35,419 nucleotides of DNA, from assembly GCF_030160635.1 (NCBI RefSeq), contig NZ_BSOS01000066.1:1-35419 (forward strand). Reading direction: 5' to 3'. The stretch's first letter is position 1. Every line of letters begins with the position of its first letter. Below, piece after piece: positions 17,158 to 25,627 of this stretch. The notes beneath the pieces were generated by a model. The model was not told where the DNA came from and ran no database searches. It saw only the letters and a list, made by a program, of their open reading frames with translations. This DNA is from Acidocella aquatica. Its GTDB lineage: Bacteria > Pseudomonadota > Alphaproteobacteria > Acetobacterales > Acetobacteraceae. The translations under genes were made by a program, and so were the position numbers.

Positions 17158-18654
17158 TTAGCCCGCGGTCTGGAGCAGGCGCCGGACCTCGAGGCGGAGC
17201 AGCTTGCCCATCTCGTTATACGGCAGGGTTTCCACGACCAGAATCCGTTCCGGCACGCGCGACGAGCGTAACCGGTCACGGATCAGGGTTTTGATCTCGG
17301 CATCGCCGGGATGTTCGCCCTTTAGCGAGATGACCACAGCTACAGCCTCGCCCCATTCGGTTGAGGGCACGCCGACGGCAGCCGCATCAGCGATCGAAGG
17401 GTGGGTCAGCAGCACATCCTCGATTTCGCCGGGCGAAATATTCTCGCCGCCCCGGACGATCACATCATCGGCGCGGCCTGACAGAAACAGGTAACCATCC
17501 TCATCAAGAAACCCGGCATCGCGCGTCGGAAACCAGCCGCCATGGATCAGCGCGCTGCGATCACGATACTCGCCGGAAACCTGGTCGCCGCGCACATAAA
17601 TCTCGCCCGCCTCACCGGGTGGCAGCACCTTGCCGTCCTCGTCACGAATTTCCAGCTCGATGCTCGGCAGCGGCTTGCCCACCGATGCCAGCCGCGCACG
17701 AATTTCTGGGTCTTCCGAGCCATACGCTGCACGATGCTCGTCCGGGCCAAGCAGCGCGACGGTTGAGCTTGTTTCGGTCAGGCCATAGGCATTGGTGAAG
17801 TTTGTGTCAGGGAACAACTCCAGCGCGCGGGTGATCAGCTCGATCGGCATGCGCCCGCCGCCATAGGCAATGGCGCGCAGATGCGTCAGATCGGGTTTGT
17901 TACTAGCCGCATCGAGCATCTCCACAATGCGCGACAGCATGGTCGGCACCACGAAGGCATTGGTCGCCTTCTCCCGGGCGCAGAGATCGATCCAGGTTTG
18001 CGGATCGAACGCAGGCAGCAGAATAATGCGCCGCAGCGCGTAGATGGAGCTGAGCAGCGCCGCGATTCCGGCGATATGGTATGGCGGCACGCTGACAAGC
18101 GCTGCTTCCGCTGGCTCAGCCGCGCCGAACTCCACCGTGCCAAAAATATAGGAGACAAGATTGGAATGCCGCAGGATCGCGGCTTTCGGGGCAGCCGTGG
18201 TGCCGCTGGTGAAAAGCTGCACGGCGATGCTTTCGCCCTCGCCCGCCTCGCGGTCCGGCACTGCGGCCTTCTCGGCCAGTGTCACAAAATCGTAGCGAGA
18301 AAAAACTGTATGGCCGCTGTTCGGCGCCAGCTTCTTCACGCGGTCCACGTCGCCGATGATGAAGGCCGGCTCGATGCGTGTCAGCAAGGCAGCCAGATCG
18401 GCATCCGCCAGACGGTAGTTGAGCGGGCAGTAGGGCATGGTTGCCAGCGCCGCACCGATCAGCGCAATCGGCGCCGCCTCGCTGCCAGTATCCAGCAATG
18501 CCACATGGCTGCAGCCGCTTGCAGTGATCTCGACCGCCGCACCGGTTGCCGCTGCCCATAGCGCGGCATAGGTCCAATGCCGGCCATCGCAGGTTAGCCC
18601 CACGCGATGCGGCTCAGCATCGGCCGCCATTTTCAGGATGAGCGAGATATCCAT
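17158..18654 (-). CDS. AMP-dependent acyl-CoA synthetase / CoA ligase
   Basis: A 498-residue ANL-superfamily ligase, activating a carboxylic acid to its CoA thioester through an acyl-adenylate. The P-loop VQLFTSGTTAAPKAA, the adenine-binding YGLTETSS, the hinge region RDAGFLDEDGYLFLSGRADD with GGENISPGEIE, and the catalytic lysine in NEMGKLLR are all in place and in the usual order. Length and motifs indicate a complete enzyme of the fatty/aromatic acid ligase group; the acid is unknown. It starts eight bases after the stop of the small gene at 18663 and is followed after nine bases by the amidohydrolase. Confidence 0.95.
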   Translation of the reverse strand: MDISLILKMAADAEPHRVGLTCDGRHWTYAALWAAATGAAVEITASGCSHVALLDTGSEAAPIALIGAALATMPYCPLNYRLADADLAALLTRIEPAFIIGDVDRVKKLAPNSGHTVFSRYDFVTLAEKAAVPDREAGEGESIAVQLFTSGTTAAPKAAILRHSNLVSYIFGTVEFGAAEPAEAALVSVPPYHIAGIAALLSSIYALRRIILLPAFDPQTWIDLCAREKATNAFVVPTMLSRIVEMLDAASNKPDLTHLRAIAYGGGRMPIELITRALELFPDTNFTNAYGLTETSSTVALLGPDEHRAAYGSEDPEIRARLASVGKPLPSIELEIRDEDGKVLPPGEAGEIYVRGDQVSGEYRDRSALIHGGWFPTRDAGFLDEDGYLFLSGRADDVIVRGGENISPGEIEDVLLTHPSIADAAAVGVPSTEWGEAVAVVISLKGEHPGDAEIKTLIRDRLRSSRVPERILVVETLPYNEMGKLLRLEVRRLLQTAG

Positions 18655-18662
18655 GGTTTATC

Positions 18663-18956
18663 TCAGTCGGATGAAGGCAATGGCTTGGCGTCCTTCAAAT
18701 GTAGCGCCACGCCATCCAGCGCCAGCGACCCAGTCCCCGGCTTGATGCAGAGCAACTCCAGCGTTCCTGCCGCATCAGTGTATCGTTTGCCCATCTTGGT
18801 GCCATCGGCAAAAGCGGGGTCCACCGCTCCCTTGCCGCCCGTGCGGGCTTCAACCAATGGCGCCCCGCCACAGGATACAACGCCCGCGCCCCCGGCCTTG
18901 ATGACCAGGACCTCGGTGTCGCACACGGCACTTTTCAGTTTGATTCCGGGTTTCAA
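18663..18956 (-). CDS. small conserved-looking protein of unknown function
   Basis: A 97-residue protein, LKPGIKLKSAVCDTEVLVIK followed by a CGGAPLVEA segment, GKRYTDAAGTLELLCIKPG and a SLALDGVALHL end. It looks like a small beta-rich domain with two cysteines, no signal peptide and no membrane segment. I do not recognise a function. TTG 18956 is the likely start because GGAG lies eight bases upstream and the conserved-looking sequence begins there; an ATG at 18995 would add 13 residues. It sits tightly between a CoA-transferase gene and an acyl-CoA synthetase gene, so a role in CoA-ester metabolism is inferred. Confidence 0.65.
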   Translation of the reverse strand: MKPGIKLKSAVCDTEVLVIKAGGAGVVSCGGAPLVEARTGGKGAVDPAFADGTKMGKRYTDAAGTLELLCIKPGTGSLALDGVALHLKDAKPLPSSD

Positions 18957-19008
18957 AACTATAACTCCAAACTCGTTTGCAGCATCATAGCCCATTCAGG
19001 CGATAACG

Positions 19009-20238
19009 TCAGGCGATGGCGCCCGCCGCCTTGAGGGATTCGATCTGGTCCCATTCCATACCGAGTTCCATCAGGAAGGTCTCGGTGTGCTCGGAAGCCT
19101 GCGGTGCGCGGGTGGTGACAACAGGGGCATGGTCAAACTGCACCGGGTTGCGCACGAGCTTCAGCGGCACCCCGCCATCGCTGGCCTCGACCTCGATGAT
19201 CATGTCGTTGGCGAGGGCCTGCTCGTCATTGACCAGATCCAGCATGGTCTGCGCCGGCGCCCACTGCCCGGTATAGGTTTTAAGGTGGTTTGCCCAATAG
19301 CTGAACGGCTTAGCGGCAATGGCTGCCGCGATCAGGTCGCTGGCCTCCTTCCAATTGGTCATAAGCTGCCGGACATCCGAGAAACGCTGATCATCCGCAA
19401 GCTCGGCCAGGCCAAGATGGTTGAACATGTCACGCGCGTAGGGCCCCGGCGTTAATGTGCACAGATTGATCGTCCTGCCGTCAGAGGTGAGGTAGTTGCC
19501 CAGGAAGGGGTTTCCGGGCGATCCGCCGGAAGCGGGCATCCGCGCACGCGGCGAAATACCGGATTCAATGCCCATGTCGATAGCAGTCCCGCAGGCCCAC
19601 CATGCCGTGCTGAGCAACGAGACATCCAACTCTGCCGCGTGGCCGGTCCGCTCACGGTTCAACAAGGCCGCGGCGATACCGCCAGCGATGAACATGCCAC
19701 CAATGGAGTCGCCAAACGCGGCGATCGGCTGCATGACGACGCCACCCTCAATGCCTTCCGGCGTCATGGTGTGGGCAATGCCGCTGCGCGTCCAGAAGGC
19801 CGTTCCGTCAAACCCGCCGACATGACGCTCCGGACCTTTATCACCAAAGGCCGAACCGCGTGCGTAAATGATGTTCGGGTTAACAGCGCGAATATGCTCG
19901 ATGTCGAATTTGAGTTTCTGCCGCACGGAAGGCAGATAATTCGTTAAGAAGACATCGGCGGTCTTGGTGATTTCATAGATCACCCGCTGCCCTTCCGGGG
20001 TCGAAATATCAACGCCGACGCTGCGCTTGCCGCGATTAGGATGCTCGATCATGCCGTTACGCAGCGGGTCCACCGCCACGCCACCGATGTTGATGAAGCC
20101 GCGCTGCGTATCGCCACGCACGGGATGTTCTATCTTGATGACGTCGGCGCCCCAATCGGCGAGCACCGCTCCTGCTGCAGGCACGAAGGTGAATTGCGCC
20201 ACCTCCAGTACACGTATACCCTTCATCACTTGCGTCAT
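19009..20238 (-). CDS. family III CoA-transferase (CaiB/BaiF)
   Basis: A 409-residue full-length family III CoA-transferase. The N-terminal [20 protein letters not shown] with [15 protein letters not shown] is the CaiB signature. The active-site aspartate is expected in [14 protein letters not shown], and [18 protein letters not shown] belongs to the C-terminal lobe. It would transfer CoA between an acyl-CoA donor and a carboxylate generated by the pathway, without ATP. ATG 20238 (MTQVMKG) is preferred over 20265 because an AGGG lies upstream at workable spacing and the signature follows closely. First gene of the operon continuing to the small protein, CoA ligase and amidohydrolase. Confidence 0.92.
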   Translation of the reverse strand: MTQVMKGIRVLEVAQFTFVPAAGAVLADWGADVIKIEHPVRGDTQRGFINIGGVAVDPLRNGMIEHPNRGKRSVGVDISTPEGQRVIYEITKTADVFLTNYLPSVRQKLKFDIEHIRAVNPNIIYARGSAFGDKGPERHVGGFDGTAFWTRSGIAHTMTPEGIEGGVVMQPIAAFGDSIGGMFIAGGIAAALLNRERTGHAAELDVSLLSTAWWACGTAIDMGIESGISPRARMPASGGSPGNPFLGNYLTSDGRTINLCTLTPGPYARDMFNHLGLAELADDQRFSDVRQLMTNWKEASDLIAAAIAAKPFSYWANHLKTYTGQWAPAQTMLDLVNDEQALANDMIIEVEASDGGVPLKLVRNPVQFDHAPVVTTRAPQASEHTETFLMELGMEWDQIESLKAAGAIA

Positions 20239-20499
20239 CCGAACCCAACCCTGACAAATCATCACTTTAAACTGGAACCCAGCATCGACTGAGCACCACG
20301 TATCCCGCTCAGGTTAAATGTAAGCTTGCCGCTGGGATAGCGCCGCTTGTGAAGGTCGGGGGAGTTATCGCGGCGGCGATACAGAAAGGCAAAGGCAAAA
20401 ACCTGTTTGCTGCTGGCCTCGATATCGTTTTTACGCTCAGTCGTTAATGCTGCACGGTGATCGGCGGAGCTTTTCACCGCCAATTCGGGGGGACAATAA

Positions 20500-21573
20500 A
20501 TGCCATCCAATACAGCAGATGTCCGCCAGGACACCAAAGGGCGCCGCTGGACGATACGGCCCGAGGGCTCCAATTGGGGTGAGTTCGGGCCAGATGATCA
20601 GACTGGCCGGCTGAACCTCATTACGCCCGCACGCCGCCGTGCGGCCGCTACCGAAGTTCACGAGGGCATCGCCTTCTGCCTGTCCTTGCCGCTCGACATA
20701 CCGCGCGTCACCCTCAATCCTCGCCGTTTTCCGCCAGCGCTCGGCTTTTCCATGCGTCGAGATGACCCGGTCTTCAACTACCCGATGGATAAGGTTAACC
20801 CGGGCCAGACCGATATCGTCTGCGACGACCGGGTGAGCATGAGCCTGCAGTTCTCCACGCAGTGGGACGCATTCTGTCACATGGGTTGCCAGCACGACGC
20901 TTTTGGCGACGGCAAGATGCGCGCCACCTACTATAACGGGTTTCGCGCCTGTGAGGAGGTGCGCGGGCCGTTTGACTATCTGAACGACCGTGCGCCCATG
21001 GATGGACCCTATGGAGCGCACGCCCTTGGCATCGAACGTATCGCTGAGACAGCGTTGCAGGCGCGGGGCGTTATGATCGATCTGCATGCCCATGTCGGGC
21101 TCAGCCGGATAGCAGTGGGGTATGACGCGTTGATGCGGATATTGGAGGCCGACAAGGTCGTGGCGGAGCCAGGAGATATCCTTTGCTTTCGCACCGGGTT
21201 CGATCGTGCCTTGCTCGGCCAGGCGGCTGACCCGTCTCGCGCGTTCGACCAACATAACTGTGCCGGGCTGGACGGTGGCGACCCCTTGTTGCAGCGTTGG
21301 ATCGCCGATAGCGGCGTAGCCGCATTGGTTTCGGATAACGAAGCGGTTGAGTTATTGCCGGACATGGCGGCCATGACCAATCACGGCACGCGCATTCCGC
21401 TGCACAATCTGTGCCTGTTCAAACTCGGCATGCCGCTGGGCGAGATGTTCCTTCTCAGCGAGTTGGCCGACTGGCTTCGCGCCAACAGCCGCTCGCGCTT
21501 CCTGTTCACTGCCCCGCCATTGCGCCTGCCCGGGGCCGCTGGGTCACCGGTCACAGGCGTCGGAACGGTATGA
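20500..21573 (+). CDS. cyclase-family (kynurenine formamidase-like) hydrolase
   Basis: A 357-residue protein of the putative cyclase family (PF04199), whose members hydrolyse cyclic or N-acyl substrates with a metal ion. SNWGEFGPDDQTGRLNLITP near the start, the metal-site variant STQWDAFCHMGCQHDAF, GVMIDLHAHVG and the C-terminal PLHNLCLFKLGMPLGEMFLL match larger family members. The usual HxGTHxD motif is altered to QWDAFCH, as in the subgroup of about 330 residues. GGGGGGAC lies five bases before the ATG. It is transcribed divergently from the CoA-transferase and is followed after 129 bases by the thiolase, so both may share a transcript. Confidence 0.88.
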   Translation: MPSNTADVRQDTKGRRWTIRPEGSNWGEFGPDDQTGRLNLITPARRRAAATEVHEGIAFCLSLPLDIPRVTLNPRRFPPALGFSMRRDDPVFNYPMDKVNPGQTDIVCDDRVSMSLQFSTQWDAFCHMGCQHDAFGDGKMRATYYNGFRACEEVRGPFDYLNDRAPMDGPYGAHALGIERIAETALQARGVMIDLHAHVGLSRIAVGYDALMRILEADKVVAEPGDILCFRTGFDRALLGQAADPSRAFDQHNCAGLDGGDPLLQRWIADSGVAALVSDNEAVELLPDMAAMTNHGTRIPLHNLCLFKLGMPLGEMFLLSELADWLRANSRSRFLFTAPPLRLPGAAGSPVTGVGTV

Positions 21574-21702
21574 AACCTGGCCGCCTGCTGCGGCCACACG
21601 CACCGCCCCCGCGATAATTCATTCATGACGGAGGCCATGACACTTACAAACGCAATGGCGGCATGACTACATCCCTGCAACTTTGTTCAGGGAGATATGC
21701 CT

Positions 21703-22875
21703 ATGTCCTCAGCCGTGATCGTCAGCGCGGTCCGCACCGCCGTCGGCACCGCCCGCAAGGGTTCGCTTGCCAACACGTTGCCGGAACGACTCGCGGCCAT
21801 CGTGGTGGGCGAAGCCGTGGCACGCTCAGGCTTCGCTCCGGGCCGGATTGACGATGTGATCCTGGCTGAATCCCTGTATGGTGGCGGCGCTGTCGCGCGC
21901 CATGCGGCGGTCGAACTAGGCATGATGGGAGCCGGCGGCATGGCGCTTAACCGGCATTGTGCCGGTGGCCTTTCCGCGATCGGCGTTGCCGCCGGTGCCA
22001 TCCTGGCTGGCATGGAGCAGATCATCATCGCTGGCGGCGTCAATGGCGGGTCGATGATGCCGCGCATGAGCCAGCGCGACCCGGAAACCGGCGAGTGGCA
22101 TGATTGGTGGATCCCGCCGACCCATCCGGACAGCCCCGAGGCGCCGAACCGCGACATGTCGATCACCGTCGGTTGGAACGCCGCCAGGGAAGTTGGTCTG
22201 ACTCGCGAGGAGATGGATGCCTGGGCCCTGCGCTCGCACCAGCGCGCCATCGCCGCGATCGATGCCGGCCGCTTCGAGGCCGAGATCGTGCCGGTGCGCG
22301 TGAAGAATGCCGAAGGCGTTGAGTATGACTTCAAGGTCGACGAACATGCGCGGCGCGGCGGCAGCATGGAAAAGATGGCGACGCTTGCCGTGCTCCACCC
22401 AGAGATCGAGGGCTTCTCGATTACGGCTGGCAATTCCAGCGGCCTGAACGATGCCGCTTCGGCGCTGGTGATTACCAGCAGCACCTTGGCGCAAGCCGAG
22501 GCCAAGCCAGTGCTTGCCACGATTCTTGGCTGGACTTCCATTGGCGTCGATCCGGCGCGAACCGGCACCTCGGTGCCCGCCGTGGTTCAGAAGCTGCTGT
22601 TGCGCACTGGCGTGAAGCTCCACGACATCAAGCTCTGGGAGATTAATGAGGCATTCGCCGCCGTGCCGCTCGCCGCTTGCCGTGTGATGGGCCTCGACGA
22701 GGAAAACGTGAACATCTCAGGGAGCGGCTGCTCCATCGGTCACCCGATTTCGGCTTCCGGCGGCCGCATGGTGATCACATTGATCAACGACCTCAAGCGC
22801 CGTGGCGGAGGCTATGGCATTGCCACCATGTGTGCCGGCGGCGGTCAGGCCGGTGCCGTGCTGATCAAGGTTTAA
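21703..22875 (+). CDS. thiolase-family acyl-CoA acetyltransferase
   Basis: A 390-residue degradative-type thiolase that cleaves a 3-ketoacyl-CoA with CoA. The nucleophilic cysteine is Cys86 in NRHCAGGLSAIG. The later motifs are NEAFAAVPLA, the histidine in CSIGHPISASGGRM and the second cysteine in MCAGGGQAGAVLI. All catalytic residues are therefore present. ATG 21703 (MSSAVIV) is preferred over 21697 because GGGAG then lies eight bases upstream. The gene lies alone downstream of the cyclase-family gene and would complete beta-oxidation-like chain shortening with the crotonase and SDRs in the window. Confidence 0.95.
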   Translation: MSSAVIVSAVRTAVGTARKGSLANTLPERLAAIVVGEAVARSGFAPGRIDDVILAESLYGGGAVARHAAVELGMMGAGGMALNRHCAGGLSAIGVAAGAILAGMEQIIIAGGVNGGSMMPRMSQRDPETGEWHDWWIPPTHPDSPEAPNRDMSITVGWNAAREVGLTREEMDAWALRSHQRAIAAIDAGRFEAEIVPVRVKNAEGVEYDFKVDEHARRGGSMEKMATLAVLHPEIEGFSITAGNSSGLNDAASALVITSSTLAQAEAKPVLATILGWTSIGVDPARTGTSVPAVVQKLLLRTGVKLHDIKLWEINEAFAAVPLAACRVMGLDEENVNISGSGCSIGHPISASGGRMVITLINDLKRRGGGYGIATMCAGGGQAGAVLIKV

Positions 22876-22909
22876 GCCTCCCAAAAAGTAGAGGCTAACA
22901 CGTGGGCGT

Positions 22910-23652
22910 TTATTTTCTCGACATGAGTTTTAATGGCCCACCCACGGCTTCGATGCCGGCAACCGTACCGCCATCGACCAGAATATCCGTCCTCGAGATA
23001 TAGCTCGCGGCAGGTGAAACGAGAAACGCAACGACAGACGCGATCTGGTCAGCGCGGCCAAACCGCGCGAGCGGTGTGACCGAAATCATTTTGTCCATCT
23101 CTGGACCGGCCTTCTGTTCCAGACGCCCCATATCCGTGTCGATTATCCCCGGTGACAGGGAAACGATGCGGGCGCCGGCTTGACCAAAGCTCGGTGACAT
23201 GGCTTTGGCGTAGAGCTGCACGGCGCGCTTGGAAAGCGGATAAGCGGTTCGCGGACTGCGCAGCAAAAGCCGGCTAAGCAGCGTGACCTTCCCTTTGAGC
23301 AGTATTTTTACGGCTCTGTCGATAATTGCCCCCGCAAAAAGTTGCCCGAATTGGACGCAATCAGCACCGCGGCACCGCCTAGCGCCATGTTAGGTAAAAG
23401 CGCCTCAACCAGGGTTTTCGTCGCCGTAAAGTTGATCGCGAACACACGCTTGCCGTTTGTCATGGACGGTGAAACCCCCGCGGCATGTACGAGGGCTCCG
23501 ATTTTTTTTGTGCCGAGCGCCGCGAGCGGCTCCTCGTGCAGATCACTCAGCACAAGTGGCCAGCCTTGTTTGGCAAAGGCGCGCGCTATCGCTGAACCCA
23601 TGCCGCCAGCCGCCCCTGTGACGATTGCAGCGTGCTCTTTGAAACTTTCCAT
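22910..23652 (-). pseudogene. SDR oxidoreductase (MGR-type subfamily), frameshifted
   Basis: Two frames together make an SDR related to those at 5660 and 32307. The 5' frame carries TGAAGGMG, VHAAGVSPSM and IASNSGNF; the 3' frame carries YPLSK, SLSPGIIDTDMGR and ILVDGGT. A single frame change in a run of five C (23329-23333, G on the coding strand) joins them without loss. In addition, the stretch after DLHEEPLAAL is about 20-30 residues shorter than in relatives, pointing to an in-frame deletion in the second beta-alpha unit. Without repair or slippage, only an inactive N-terminal fragment would be made. Confidence 0.85.
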
Positions 23653-23785
23653 TATATCGTGCGCCTATCATTGTGGCCTCCTCCCGAAACAAAATGGAAA
23701 CAATGCTTCCGTCATCCCGGGAGCAAGGTCGCTATTCTCGAAATGCCTTAGTGGAGGTGCAATTTTTCTCGTGCTACCCTGTAAG

Positions 23786-24679
23786 TTATAGGGTGAGCGC
23801 GGCCAACCCTTCAAGTTGCTCGAGGTAATGGCCGGTTGATGTTGCGCTGAAGCTCAGGGTCAACTTTGTTGCTCCGGCCGCGAACATAGCGCGGATGGTG
23901 TCCGCCGCCTGCCCGGGCCTGGCGACCGGATCGATCCGCTCGGGCGGCGGCAGGACGAAGTCAAGCGGCTTCGTAAGCTTGGCCCAGGCCGGCGTCGTAC
24001 GGGCGAAGGCAATCATCTTCGCCATTTCCTCGATGCTCAGGCCGAACGGCATCCAGCCATCGCCAAGTTCGACCGCACGGCGCAACGAACGGCCAGTACG
24101 GCCGCCTATCCAAAGCGGAATGTGATGCTGGACTGCACAAGGATCAATCGTGAGTCCCGAAAAATCGTAATAGGGCCCATGATATTCGGGCTTGCTCTGG
24201 CCGAGCGAGGCTCTGAGTGCGCACAGCGCGTCATCGGCACGGGCGCCGCGCTCGGTAAACTCAGCACCACCAAGCCCGAGAAGGTCAAACTCTTCCTTCA
24301 ACGTGCCAACGCCAAGGCCGAGATTGAGGCGCCCCCCGCTGACGGCATCCAGCGTACCGTAGCGCTTCGCGATCTCGAGGGGATGGTGATAACCGAGCAC
24401 AAGCACAGCGGTGGTGAAGCGGATTTTGGTGGTGATCGCGGCGAAATAGCCGAATGTTGCAAGCGGGTCGTAATAGCGTGTCCCGCGGCGGTCTGCTTCG
24501 CCGCTCGGCACGCCGATATGTTCGGCGCAGGAGACGTGATCATAACCAAGCCGATCAGCAACGGTCACGATCTGGGCCATTTCGTTGAACGGAATATTTC
24601 GGATCCACTCGCCGTCCAATGATGGCGTGAGCGATGTACCAGGGGCAACGATGCCGAATTTAGAAATTTCGAGCGACAT
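23786..24679 (-). CDS. LLM-class (luciferase-like) flavin-dependent oxidoreductase
   Basis: A 297-residue TIM-barrel protein of the bacterial luciferase-like superfamily, of the subgroup usually annotated TIGR03619 F420-dependent. Typical segments are YDHVSCAEHIGVP, YYDPLATFGYFAAITTKIRF, LGYHHPLEIAKRYGTLDAVS, GRLNLGLGVGTLKEEFDLLG and IPLWIGGRTGRSLRRAVELG. These enzymes use FMNH2 or reduced F420 for monooxygenation or hydride transfer. No partner flavin reductase or F420 biosynthesis gene occurs here, so the cofactor is unresolved. It lies on the same strand as the SDR pseudogene and the SnoaL-like gene. Confidence 0.9.
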   Translation of the reverse strand: MSLEISKFGIVAPGTSLTPSLDGEWIRNIPFNEMAQIVTVADRLGYDHVSCAEHIGVPSGEADRRGTRYYDPLATFGYFAAITTKIRFTTAVLVLGYHHPLEIAKRYGTLDAVSGGRLNLGLGVGTLKEEFDLLGLGGAEFTERGARADDALCALRASLGQSKPEYHGPYYDFSGLTIDPCAVQHHIPLWIGGRTGRSLRRAVELGDGWMPFGLSIEEMAKMIAFARTTPAWAKLTKPLDFVLPPPERIDPVARPGQAADTIRAMFAAGATKLTLSFSATSTGHYLEQLEGLAALTL

Positions 24680-24802
24680 TATTTATCACTTTCGTAACTG
24701 CAGCAGGCCTTTCGGAGTACCGGCACGGGGCGCACTCATGCCGCTGCAGAAGACCATTAACTGGTATCGATGATAGGTTTTACTGATGAAACAGCCTACC
24801 AC

Positions 24803-25261
24803 TCAGGGCTGAAGAACGCCCTTAGTGCCCGCTGACGTTAGGACATGCGTTCGCTTCAACTGACGGCTCGTGAAAAGCCACTTGCCGTCGCGCTTTTCAT
24901 AGGTCTCGTGATAGAATCCAAAGCCGTGCAGCCAATGGTCTTCGTCGCCCTGTTTCCAAAAAATGTTGTCTTCCATTGCCCAAATGCCTTTTGCTTTGAC
25001 CGGCGACTCAAAGGTAATTTCTGGCGTGTGGGAGTGATGTACTGAGATCTTGGTCTCGTCGAGGAGTTTTTTGACGTTGCTGATCATTTCTTGAGCATTG
25101 TTCCAACGCTCATATCCGTCATTATGCGAGACATGGTCGGGCGCATGAAGCGAGAGATATAAATCCCAATCTTTGGTGTCGACCGCGCGGTCGCGCCGCG
25201 CCTTAAGCAGTTTGATTTCTTCGAGGGCCAGTAGCTTCTCGATACCGGAGAATTCAGTCAT
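24803..25261 (-). CDS. SnoaL-like / NTF2-fold protein
   Basis: A 152-residue protein of the SnoaL/NTF2-like fold. The helical start GIEKLLALEEIKLLKARRDR, the DLYLSLHAPDHVSHNDG region and the C-terminal WLFTSRQLKRTHV strand match the family that includes polyketide cyclases and ring-hydroxylating dioxygenase small-subunit-like proteins. It may isomerise or dehydrate a pathway intermediate; no catalytic residue can be assigned with certainty. ATG 25261 (MTEFSGIEK) is chosen because the further 45 upstream residues to 25396 lack similarity to the fold. It is divergent from the KstD-like gene at 25628. Confidence 0.8.
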   Translation of the reverse strand: MTEFSGIEKLLALEEIKLLKARRDRAVDTKDWDLYLSLHAPDHVSHNDGYERWNNAQEMISNVKKLLDETKISVHHSHTPEITFESPVKAKGIWAMEDNIFWKQGDEDHWLHGFGFYHETYEKRDGKWLFTSRQLKRTHVLTSAGTKGVLQP

Positions 25262-25624
25262 CTCGTGAACCTTGTTCTTTTGATCATGGGCCTGGGAGAT
25301 CCAGACTCTTAGGAATCTCTCGTCTCTTAACATCGAACGAAATAAAGCGGGATAACTCATCCTCACTATCGCCGGGGCGATGGTGGCTTCGTCCAAACGC
25401 GGATCATTCTCAGCGTAAGTGCATTTGATATCGATTTTGCTTACTTCTTACATCGGATCGCCGGCATTTAAGGTAGCGAATTGACGAGTCTTTTACCGCC
25501 AAAGTTAACCAGCTGCGTTTCACAATTCATCATGTCTCATTGCTGGATTGTACCCGATAGCCTACAATACGAGGAAATGAAGTAAATGAAAAACCAATGT
25601 AATGAGGGGCCGACCGGAAGGCAT
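25262..25624. other. divergent intergenic region
   Basis: These 363 bases separate the minus-strand SnoaL-like gene from the plus-strand catabolic operon and should hold promoters for both directions. A plausible sigma-70-like promoter for the plus operon is listed separately. No convincing gene, RNA or long palindrome was seen. Confidence 0.5.
25540..25568 (+). promoter_or_regulatory. putative sigma-70 promoter of the KstD-to-SDR operon
   Basis: TTGCTG at 25540-25545 and TACAAT at 25563-25568 are separated by 17 bases, matching the consensus at 4/6 and 5/6 positions. It lies about 60 bases before the ATG at 25628. A GAGGA and two-codon frame ATG-AAG-TAA follow at 25571-25585. Confidence 0.4.
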
Positions 25625-25627
25625 ATG

